Positions 9,741 through 19,080 of a stretch of 19,508 nucleotides of DNA are shown one piece after another (position 1 is the stretch's first letter; each line of letters begins with the position of its first letter). Source of the DNA: Rhodocollybia butyracea (lineage: Eukaryota; Basidiomycota; Agaricomycetes; Agaricales; Omphalotaceae); the NCBI GenBank assembly GCA_015501585.1, contig JADNRY010000989.1, positions 1 through 19,508 of the forward strand, in the 5' to 3' direction. Under the pieces are notes generated by a model. That model ran no database searches. It saw nothing but the letters and a program-made list of their open reading frames with translations, and had not been told where the DNA came from. Made by a program: the position numbers and the translations under genes.

Positions 9741-10283
9741 ACGTATGTTGACATGTGTTCTGCTTGTTGCATCTAATAGTTCTATCTTAGAAGCATTGCT
9801 TCCCCGCATCTAGAGGATCTCTTGTCAATAGAGCCTATCACTCCTACTTCCTGCGACGCTAATCCATCCAATCCATCCAGCCATCGTATCCAACCCAGAC
9901 CGACCACTACCTCATACATTGCAAATTTGCGCTGGGTTGCCGTATCTCTGGACCATCGACTATCTCCACTTAGTACTACCCGACGCCAACTTTTTCCCCG
10001 TCATATCCCTATCGTCTCTTAACTACCCGCCAACATTATCGACAAAGTCCTCACCACACATCCACCACCGCGATCTTCTCCTTACGCCTACATCGACTAA
10101 CTTACGCTGATCTCCTTTCATCGGAAATCCATTCCTCTCGTTGACCTTACCTTATTCTTATCATCGTGCTTGTCCTCGTGCGACTCAACGATTATCGTCC
10201 AAGCAGTCACCTTTCTCGCCTCGTCCTGATAAACGACACATTTCTCGTACTTCCAACGGCAAAATCACTAGACCTACTCGTTC
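9741..10283. other. Pyrimidine-rich leader region upstream of the T5orf172 gene
   Basis: Rich in C and T on the plus strand (runs such as CCATCCAATCCATCCAGCC near 9864), with short overlapping open frames but no motif. It may hold the promoter and a long 5' UTR, or unrecognised 5' exons, of the gene starting at 10284. Confidence 0.4.
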
Positions 10284-10786
10284 ATGGTGAAACGAATTAC
10301 TTCCTGTTTAAACTCGTTGATCAGCCGGCGTCACCGTCGCCCAGTGTCCGTTGCGGACGGCCCTGGAGAAGTGTATTTCTTGTTGGAAAAGGTGGCGACA
10401 GCGAGCAATGTCATCGTCGCCAAACTGGGAATGACTATCGATTTTGAGCGCAGGATGGGCGAGCATCAGTTCTTTTGCCCCCAAATGGACCGTTTGGTGC
10501 TGTGGCATAGGGCGGTACCTTACAGACGACGAACCGGTAAGCTACAACGCTTCTCAGTTGGTAATTTAACAAACTACTTATCACTAGAAGCGCTACTACA
10601 TCTGTACCTAGAAGATTTCTGCGTCGATCGTCCGAGAGTTATCTGCACCTCGTGTAAGTGTTTCAGCTTCTTCGACGTACCATGCTAACTGGAAATACAG
10701 GTGGACGTAAGCACGTCGAGCTCTTCGCATTCCACTCCAGCCAAATTCAAACATTACTTTCATTACTCAACTTCTTGGTTTGTTAG
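10284..10786 (+). CDS. T5orf172-domain (GIY-YIG-like) protein, 134 aa, intact
   Basis: Three exons, 10284-10536, 10588-10653 and 10701-10786, with GT-AG introns of 51 and 47 nt that keep frame and phase. The N-terminus is basic (MVKRITSCLNSLISRRHRRP). It is followed by a fold typical of the T5 Orf172/MUG113 group, a GIY-YIG relative: GEVYFLLEK (about 28-36), VAKLGMTIDFERRMGEHQ (about 45-62; the KxGxT and RRxxEH pattern), LVLWHRAVPYRRRTE (Glu85, possible metal-binding position), and a tail with CTSCGRKHVELFAF, where CxxC plus His could bind zinc. Such single-domain proteins are common in agaricomycete genomes, but their function is not known; DNA binding or nuclease activity is inferred from the family. 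The ATG at 10284 is the first in frame, though upstream exons cannot be excluded. No disabling change seen. Confidence 0.75.
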
Positions 10787-10946
10787 AAAATGTAGTACAT
10801 TGTTTTTTTTTGTAATGATAAAGCACGCTTTGGCTCCTCCGAATCGGGAAAGCACTGAATATATGTGACAAATGTGAAATGACCGGAAGCGAGCGTAATT
10901 TAGCGCTCGTGCGTCTGGCGCTTGTTCAGCATATTCATCCACGGCC

Positions 10947-13736
10947 ATGTCCACAGAGGCGTCTTCTTCAACTTCTACGGATCCGTTCCAGCTTACAAGG
11001 CCTGCAGAAGAATTCGCCACATAATTCAGGCCAGTCCGGTGGCCAAGATGGCATCAGTCACGACTTACCTCACACAAGGAAATCCCCTCGCCGCAAAAAA
11101 ATCCGATGTTGAAGACTTTCTCCTTTCGCGCTCCCATACGTCTCTACATGATCTACGGTCCGAACTTCGGGATTACTTGGCAACGTTGAAAGAAGAGCTT
11201 GTGAAACTGATCAATAACGACTATGAAGCATTCATTAGTCTGAACACAGATCTCAAGGGGAGGGAGATAGACTTGTGAGCTTAGAGGCGCCGTTAGAAAC
11301 CCTGAAGTCGGAGATATCAGTACGTAGCAGTACTGATTGCGAGATTCTAGTATAAGAGCTGACGTGTCTAGATCTCAAAAGCCGAATTACGCGCCGAAAT
11401 AAATCGACAAATTGGAAAGTAGAGCCGTAAAAAGAGAAGAGAAGGTGCGTGGTATCATTAAATCTGAAGATGATATACACCAGCTAACGACGCGTAGGCA
11501 CTGTTGCATCTACTGCTCAAAATTTCAGAATCGGTGACGCGTCTGGAATCGTTGTTATCCATCGCCAATACGATGAACCGTGAATTACGAACGTTTCAAG
11601 GTATCCGATGATAATTGCTCATGTCTGTCTTTTCAACTTACTTCTTTTGGCCGGAAGAAAACCGATCGCATACAGTCGTCGTTGTCCTCCGACCTTGATG
11701 CCTTGTTTGGCTCTACACTTTCTGCAATCACCAGAGAGACCAGATTATCAGACCTGGAGAAGAACGAAATTATGCCGGATCTGACAGAAAGTTTGCGAAC
11801 ATACGATGTATGGAGGACGCAGAAGAGATTCTTCGCACAGAGGTTATGCGCTTTTTCATAAAAAAGGTACCCCACCTGTGCTTTTACATTGAAAAGAGGC
11901 TTATCTGGATATAACAGACTGGTTACGTTGGTGCATTATCAGCTCCACACTCTCCCTTGCTGCGTCATACACCGTTTCGCTCTTTCATGACTTCTGCTTT
12001 CTCCAATCCTCCATCACTACCTCCGCGAACACCATATACACCATTCATCCCTTTTTCTACGCAACAAAGCGCGTTCCCATCCGCCCTTGGCAAGCCAAAG
12101 TCCCCGTACTCCCGTTTACTGGAGGATAGCGACGAACCACTGGCAAAACTATACACGCAGATCCTTCGGTTTGTTGAACGGGACCTCAGTAGTATCATGG
12201 AGGTCGATCTTGGTGGAGTAGTATTTGCAGCCGGTAGGCCCGATGAATTTTTAAAGGTGCGGCTTTCTCTGGTATATCATGGTTTCGTATTCTCACAAAG
12301 ATAATGCAGAGCTATGAAATTACGCAAGCGTTCATTCGCTCTCTGGAGCTCATGGCCCCCTCCGCGCAAGCAGTGGAGAGCCTGCGTGCACATCCTGTAT
12401 ATACTATCTTTGAGAAGCGTTGGCAGTTGCCTGTATACTTCCAGATGCGCAGGAAGAAGATCGTTAGCAAGGTTGAGGAAGCTTTTACCCTTCCTGTTGA
12501 GTTATCCAGGAAAATCACTGGTAGGTACGGTTGATGTTGCCTATGTTTGTTCTAATGTGCTCGTAGTGACCGCCGATTCATTGCTCACTCCTCAAGCTAC
12601 TGCCATCTGAGTTGCTCTCACTGCCTGTTGGAGCGCCGAGATTTATATCCCACAGCTGAGCCACAGATTCTGGAGACTGACGTTGCAGGTATGGACGTGC
12701 TAACTCCCATCATTATTATCACCGACATCTCCATCTTCTAAGCAGATATCGAGTTTGGTTGAACAAAGTTGTTCAAGAAAATAAATTTAATCCGTTGAAT
12801 ACTGTCAATACTGGCAAGGTACGCATTCTCATTTGTTTTGGGGTCAAAATTTCACCTCAATTCAAGGTCTCAGAGAGGTCTCCAACACCTGCGCTTGGTG
12901 AACGGCCCTCGGTCGAAGCTTTCTCTTCTGAAGAAGCAACGCTCCACAAATATGTCGCCTTGATCGCAGACCTTAAAACTCTCCTATCGAGCACGACGAC
13001 TCTCTGGAACGAAGAAATATCGATGATGCTTCCTGAACCGGACGAGATTGAGGAAGAGCTGACACCGCAAGGTGGTTTTGTTTGGAGATCATCAACGAAA
13101 AGTATCCCTAAAATTCCTTTTCAGATGCGTTGGAAAACATCTCCCTTGCAATATCTGCGTTGATTGTGCCCATGTCCAGTACAGTTGTCTTGATCTTGAT
13201 AGAGAGAGATGTGTCGTTCCTTTAAGCGCGGTCAAGAAGATTCGCACAGATCTGAGGGCAAAGACAAACAAGCAGCTGCCAATGGAACCGCATCCCTGGG
13301 TATCATCGATTCTTCGACCAGTCAAAGTCTTCTTTGGAATAACTGGAAGTGACGGAGTGGGTGTTGCGCTTAAGAATGACTATCTTGATCTTTGGGCCAA
13401 TCAAATATTTGAGAACGTCTGTGAAAAGCAAGTCGTTTCCATTACTTTTCGGTCCATAATCCTTATTCCCATGCAGGTACATCTCTCACGTTTCCACTCT
13501 GAAAAAAGCGGAAGAATCCTTGCGGCGTCTTAAACGAGGAACCAAAAGTACCGGGTTTTCTTTTCGGTAGTGCTAATCCGAAAGATGACGAGGGCAGAGA
13601 TGAAGAACGTATTCGAGCGCAGTTGATATCGAAGCATTGGGGGAAGGACGCCACAACACTTGGTATCCGTCCGGAGAACAACCACGCCTTCGAATTCGTA
13701 GCTTTTGAGCAACCTAGTACAAACCAACGATCGTAA
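10947..13736 (+). pseudogene. COG2: COG2 pseudogene (conserved oligomeric Golgi complex subunit 2)
   Basis: COG2 is a lobe-A subunit of the COG tether for retrograde Golgi traffic. Pieces appear in the expected order: MSTEASSSTSTDPFQLTRPA (10947 on), the COG2 N-terminal domain DVEDFLLSR...LRDYLATLKEELVKLINNDY (about 11104-11230), ALLHLLLKISESVTRLESLL (about 11500-11560), RIQSSLSSDLDALFGSTLSAI, a Pro/Thr-rich linker with DSDEPLAKLYTQILRFVERD (about 12134-12184), LELMAPSAQAVESLRAHPVY, RWQLPVYFQMR, LSHRFWRLTLQ, and MEPHPWVSSILRPVKVFFG near the C-terminus. Damage: two frame changes before 11080, a short G-run near 11257-11260 (stop at 11276), a shift near 11409, a shift near 11813, an apparent missing block near 12205, TGA at 12608-12610 where the family has Trp, a lost acceptor near 12734, a +2 shift in the GA run at 13200-13209, and a -2 shift near 13560. 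Many introns still splice. It cannot make COG2. Confidence 0.88.
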
Positions 13737-13872
13737 GTCCACAGCCTGTCTGCCCTTCGTTTCATATTTAACTTCTCTCCGTATGTAGCTCCAGAAACAT
13801 CATAGAACTGCATAAAGGTGTCATTAAGCAAACTTGTTTATTTCCACTACTGTATGAGCATACCTATCCTAC

Positions 13873-16800
13873 CTAAGTTGGTGAACATTGGCTATGATAA
13901 ATGGATCCTGTCCGAGAAACGATAACTCGCGGTTCAATCTACTGCTGATCCTTGGTCCGACGCAACGGAGGCTTACGACAGACCAGACAGTTGGTTGTCC
14001 TAAATGGTGCCTATCCCCTCACACGTTCTCGTGCTGCCTTTTCCAATGTGTTAAACAAGTCTCGATCGATTAGATATTTAGTGATGATAAGCATATCGCT
14101 GTCCGAACGGTACGATTCGAGCATCCCAGTGAGTATGCTACGGAACTCGGTGTATTGAGTTCCAGATGTTAGTTGCAGTTGAGGGGCAGCATTGACGAGT
14201 CGATTGAATAACCGGGAAAAGATACTGCACGGGTGGTTGTAACGGACACAAGAGCGCTAAAGGTCTCTTGGACCAAGGACCGGAGAGTGGAAAATGCTTT
14301 TCGCCTCTAAGCTTCGTAAAACGGAATCAACATCGAGAGCAAGTGCCTGTTGGGAAGCTGACTGAAAAACATCCACGAGCTCGGTGACGAGGCTTTTATC
14401 AAAGACGTCGGCTTTCGCAAGCGCCTCCAGGGGTTTCCCTTGCTGATTCAACGCCCATATCGCAGCGTCGAAAACTTTGTTGTTCTCGCATGCTGATCCC
14501 AATCTAGTATACCGGAGGGAAGAAGATATTTTTAAAATACCATCTGGATGGAATCGGCAATGCAAGGTGATGTAGAGGTGCCGAAGCGATTGTGAGAGAT
14601 TAGGGGAAGGATGGGGACTATGAGCTTGATGGTACTCTTCACTGTCGTCTCCATTGAGTCTACAGCTCTGTCGTGCAAGGATGGGAAATGTTCATCGACT
14701 AGAAATGCGGTGCTGGATGGGCTTTTGTGCATCAGCAAATGCAAGGCATCCTGAATCATGACCACTAGCTCCCGAGGAAGCGTGTTATCAAAAAAGCGCG
14801 TGGAAGTTTCCAAAACTTCGTCGAGGTCGTGGAACATCTCAAACGAAGGGAGAGATGAATCCTGTAGGAATGTCTGTAGCAACGACCCCCATTGATTATC
14901 TTGACGATGCCATTGTCGGAGGATTCTAAAGAAGCCAGCGTTTCTAAAGAGTTCCGTTATCTGCGAGACGTTATGGGGTTGTACGCGGACAAGAGATATT
15001 GTGCAGCTAGCTGTCGATCTTCCTGGTATCGGGATCTGTGTCCTCAGCGAGGTATACAAGGATGTTGTGAAGAGTGAAAAAAAGGAATAGCTTCCTGGAG
15101 GAATTGCGGATACTGGGGAATATTCCGTGCAATGAATATATGGATGAACGTTTTGTCGGCTTGGGCGAGGAGGTTGCCAGTAGCCACAATGTCCATCAGG
15201 ATGGGAACAATAACCAACGGCGGGAGACTTGTCATTCAAATACGCATCCTCGAAAGCGATATCAAGCGAATGCAGAAATGATTCAGCATAATACCGAAGT
15301 AGTTGCTGAACATATGGATAAGTAGGTTCTGGGCCATCGTCCTCGTCGGCAGTCAGAACGAGCTTTCCGCCTTTACCCTCTGGCCAAACACTAGACCGAC
15401 CAAAGAACAAAAACGTGTAAACAGCCTTTTTTAGCCGCGAGTGCTTCTTCCTCACTTAACGGCTGTTCACTAGGGTATGTCAATCCAGAGAGTATGTTCG
15501 CTAGGTAAGGATAAATCTTGTAGGCATTCAGGATGACCGGTTCCATATCCGCCATCGACGACTCTGCGTACTCTGCCTTGCGCCGGCGATATTGATGCAC
15601 TTTGCGAATTAAGCCCAGTAGCTCGACCACAGGAGCGACATAGTCCCGCAACGCACGGGTATAAACATATATCAGAGCATCGTACAACTGGTGAGTTTGG
15701 CATATCCGTACAGCCTGATTGATATCCAAGCATTCCGCACCGATGTGCCAGATGATGCGCTCGACAAGGTCAGGCCGGGAATTGTCATCGTGCATGGCGA
15801 CTAGCCGTTGTGTAATACGTGGGGAATGTAATGGATTTGGCTGTTGAGAACAAACACCTCGAGCTGGGTGAGGAAAATCCGCGAGATGCCGTTGTCATCG
15901 TATAGCTGGAACAGATCTTCGAATAAAAACTCGAAACCATGCAGCGCAATACACGCGCGAGCACATGAGGAGACAAGGCCCTCGAATAACGAGGTTCGGT
16001 CGACCCCACGTCCGTCGGGAGTTCGGGTGCGTCTCGTCCGTCATACGATCCTCTGAAAAGGCGTAGCTGGCCGAGGCGTACATCAGCTCATGTAAACTTT
16101 CAAACTAAGAATTTTGTCGACCCAAGTCAACAGCGTCCCTACTTTTATCTGTTCTCTTCCCTGTTACACGACGATAAGAAAACCATGTGAAATTACTCTA
16201 AAAGAAGTTACACGCACCAAGATGAAGATTTTTCCCTTATACACCCGTACACTATGGGAGACGTCGGCAACAGAATCAGAGCACGATGCTGCTCCGGATA
16301 CAGTGAGCGCAGCGATGGCGATATCAAGGACAAGCCGTCAAACGATATCTTCTCAATAACCTTCGTTGAGGTTGTATACTTGTAACGCTGAAGCTGTAAC
16401 AACAACGGCTTGCTATATATATAAAACCAGCAAGTCAGCCACAGCCTACGATTCAAACAGGGATCCGGAGCGAACGTACGAACGAACCCACGTTGACATT
16501 TAACCACTGAAGAGCGAGTATATCCTCATCCGCGGACCATTTCCCAGCATCCAAGTCCCACCTCGACTTCACTCGATTTCCCCGTCTTTGGATGGCGCAC
16601 GATCTGTCTAGACCGAGACTCGTATACACACGGGATGTGCATTGTACGACCCCATGAACACGTTAATAACGGTGTACTTGGCTCTCCCACCCGCAGGAGC
16701 CCTTCCTCAGCGTTTGGATTGGTGTTGACACTCGGGAACCAACACAGTGTAACCCTGGATCTGTTTCTTGCTTTTGATTCTACAGCATCGACGCTACGGG

Positions 16801-17473
16801 GAATTTGAACCAGATTTTGGGGGTTGGGTGTTAGCAAGGCCACAGTCTGGTATGCATCGGTGGATGAGGTGTCGTGCCTAGAGGAAGAGACATCATCGCA
16901 AGGATAGTATACCGAGAGCGTTTTTTCCTCCTTTCGGAGTTGTCGGAGACTCGACATCAGGCGAAAGTAAATCCGAAGAATATTCAGGAGCCTCGACGAA
17001 AAGAACCTTGCCCAAACTATGATAAAACGCAAGCCCACTTTCATCAGCAGAAATGAGGGCGGTATGTCCCTCAGCAACGAAACCAATATTGATGATTCTC
17101 GAACCTTGAACATGACCTTCTTTGCGACCGGAGGACACAATTGCAAGTGTGGTGGTGGCGACGATACGAGCGGAGTCTGAGGGACTTTGAGGTCATATAG
17201 CTGGATGAAGCCCGTGGAATGACCAGAGGCGATGTAAGTATGGTGTCATGGGATAATAATGCCAATGCGGTTACGGCGCCAACGGATTGCCCTACTTGAG
17301 CCAAAATAAGACAGAGTCCACACAGGACAAAGGAATTGCACCAACCTGCAGTAGGATGATAACATGCATTTCAACGTCTGCCTGAAATCATAGACACAAA
17401 TCTTCCCATCGTCTGTCCCCACACATATCAATCCATTAGCTGCAATAACCGTAGGAGAGGAAGCTCCCAAGCA
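13873..17473 (-). pseudogene. VPS8: VPS8 pseudogene (CORVET subunit), 5'-truncated
   Basis: VPS8 is a CORVET tether subunit acting at early endosomes. Order on the minus strand: WD40 region PTVIAANGLICVGTDDGKI and VYDFRQTLKCM (from about 17460), VGQSVGAVTALAL, HVQGSRIINIGFVAEGHTAL and FYHSLGKVLFVEA (17130-17000), WGRTMHI (about 16660), ISFDGLSLISPSL (about 16360-16320), SASYAFSEDRMTD (about 16075), GFEFLFEDLFQLYDDNGISR (about 15930), LDINQAV...LYDALIYVYTRALRDYVAPVVELL (15735-15620), YLANILSGLTYPSEQPLSEEEAL, FFGRSSVWPEG (about 15405), TELFRNAGFFRIL, FDAAIWALNQQGKPLEALAKAD, and the C-terminal RING-like CLVCRKP and IYHSQC with stop at 13875. Damage: frameshifts near 16022, 15821, 15427-15432 (A6), 15215, 15077-15083 (A/T7) and 15000; missing block near 16095; TAG at 14013-14011 where Trp is expected. 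The N-terminal region is replaced by COG6 sequence. The end lies 137 nt from the COG2 end. Confidence 0.88.
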
Positions 17474-17983
17474 AGCATATCTCCAATATATCGTAAGGAT
17501 CGTGAGCGTGTAACTCGATAGATTGAGCTATCGAGTTGAGGAGGCCAGAAGGTCTCCCGCGAGTGAGGGCGGTGATAAATGAAGAGGTTAATGTTGTTTG
17601 GCTCGCCCGACTTTGCTGATGAAATGTTAGAGGGCAAAGGCGTAATTGACTGCAAAACTTACCCACCTTTTGTGGGACCGTTTTCACCAGCCATTAAGGC
17701 CCGACAATCTTCGCAAATCTGTTCCGTCTTGTCCATAACTTGGAAGAATCGCTTTCCAACTGGAACGTTCCGAGAAGTCAAGGCTTCCATCTCCTCTTCG
17801 AAAAGAGTGAACCGGTTTAAGGAATAACGACACGAGAGTTCTGGGATTCCACTTCCTGTCTTTCGTGAGATCAGTAGCTAGTTGATGAACATCGGAGATT
17901 AAACACGTAGGTTACCTGCTCGTTCGCGAAGAGACTGACTTGCTTTGTGCGCGAGCTGGAGATGCTTTTCAGCTTCGTCACAG
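17467..17983 (-). pseudogene. COG6: COG6 internal fragment (conserved oligomeric Golgi complex subunit 6), degenerate
   Basis: Minus-strand pieces match the N-terminal half of COG6, a lobe-B subunit of the COG tether. Exon 17983-17916 encodes CDEAEKHLQLAHKASQSLRE, with a good acceptor before it and a GT donor after. The next exon, from 17855, starts EVESQNSRV, then after a frameshift near 17822 reads LNRFTLFEEEMEALTSR, VPVGKRFFQVMDKTEQICED and CRALMAGENGPTKGG. After an apparent deletion of a family-conserved block (between about 17660 and 17600) it resumes with SSFITALTRGRPSG, SIELHAHDP and, in another frame after a one-base loss near 17495, RYIGDMLAW. There it stops abruptly and VPS8 sequence begins. 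The 5' exons and the whole C-terminal half are missing here. Clearly non-functional; the identification rests on the LTRGGPSG...ELHAHDP.RY.GDMLAW signature of COG6. Confidence 0.8.
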
Positions 17984-18709
17984 CTAGGATGCCGAATTAT
18001 TTGCGGGCAATTTGAGGAATTGAACAAGGTGTAAATTCTTCAAAGAAGAAAGCTTTGAACACAATCTGAGCGGAAGTAAGTTTTAGCAACGTACCTAGCT
18101 CCCAAGAATACGAGTTCATATTTATTGGCCTTTTCACCGGTTTCAAACTATGCGAAGGCAACATCAGCTGATAACAGAGGGATCCATTGCTGGCAGAAGA
18201 GACCCAATTTTCACGGCCACTTAGACTCTATTCGCAGCATTAAAGGCTCGTAGAGTTTTGACATGGCAGGAAGAGTCTTATAATTAGGCGCGCGCTTATG
18301 ATGTCAGGCAACCGGCCGGTCGGCCGATGGCCACTAGCTACACTGTCCGTCTCTTTTGTAGTGCCTATTGAAAAAACAGAGCAGTTGATAGCTATATTGG
18401 AGCTCCATGGCCCTGGTCAACTCGTGGCCCTAAGTCCTTCTTAGGTAGGATAGAGAATACATATTCATTTTGTAAACAAGATAAGTATGAGAAGAGGTCA
18501 AAGCGTCCTCTACCAAAAATTCCATCAATTCACTTTCTATTTTTTCCTTACTAGTTTTCTATTCATTTTCCGACTTATATCAGCCAGGCTGAGCGCTACG
18601 AAGGGTCTCTAGTACGACTGCCGGCCTCAAGGATTGCCTAGTCTTCGATGAAAGATGTGGCAATGATGAACGGGTCTATGTTCCTTTTCCATCAACTTCG
18701 AGCCTATCT
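17984..18709. other. Region upstream of the COG6 fragment, no supported gene
   Basis: Short minus-strand pieces (for example MNSYSWELGTLLKL near 18122) lack a recognisable COG6 or VPS8 match. A GC-rich palindromic patch, ACCGGCCGGTCGGCCG (18311-18326), stands out in otherwise AT-rich DNA. No RNA gene seen. Confidence 0.4.
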
Positions 18710-19027
18710 TTAAGTAGACCACCATTGGAGACTTTGGGAGAATGCCGGACCTAGTAGTCTTAGTGACGACTCTACAGTGGCCATTGTATTACTTTTGGGG
18801 CTTGAAAATTCCGCCACATGGATTCTTGAAGACGCGGTGTATCGAACCTTCGTGATAGGGGAACAGGGAACGAGAGTTCGAGTATAAAGCTCGATCCCCC
18901 GATGTAGCAGTGTTTTCGCAGGCCGCTGCGGATGTCGGGTAGTAACCGGGGAAGGGAGATTCGCATCCTCTGACTTTTCTATAGATTCTTCGTACGGGGA
19001 TGGGGAGGAAGAGGAGGATACGAGCAT
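18710..19027 (-). other. ORF of 105 codons, possible decayed low-complexity N-terminus of VPS8
   Basis: Minus-strand open frame starting MLVSSSSSPSPYEESIEKSE, rich in Ser, Pro, Thr and Arg, ending QWWST-stop. Ser/Pro-rich disordered N-termini are usual in fungal VPS8, and this frame lies upstream of the VPS8 pseudogene on the same strand, but no conserved motif proves the link. Other frames over the same DNA (IRISLPRLLPDIRSGLRK; LFPYHEGSIHRVFKNP) are equally protein-like, which would fit a frameshifted remnant. It may be chance. Confidence 0.25.
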
Positions 19028-19069
19028 CGAAAGATCTTCTTTCGAAGGGTGCCGATGATTGGGATTTCA

Positions 19070-19080
19070 GGGGGGGGGGG
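19070..19080. repeat. G11 homopolymer tract
   Basis: Eleven consecutive G on the plus strand, followed by TTGGGG. Length is probably variable, and the run is prone to sequencing error. It lies in non-coding or decayed sequence. Confidence 0.9.

Noticed and set aside
15785..16009. Minus-strand ORF of 74 codons beginning MGSTEPRYSR
   Set aside because: It is a shadow frame: the VPS8-like frame over the same bases reads DLFQLYDDNGISR and LTQLEVFVLNSQIHYIP.
10947..17983. Repeat-induced point mutation as the cause of decay
   Set aside because: A few stops are of G-to-A or C-to-T type, but most lesions are small indels and lost blocks, and the sequence is not strongly AT-biased over the conserved segments.
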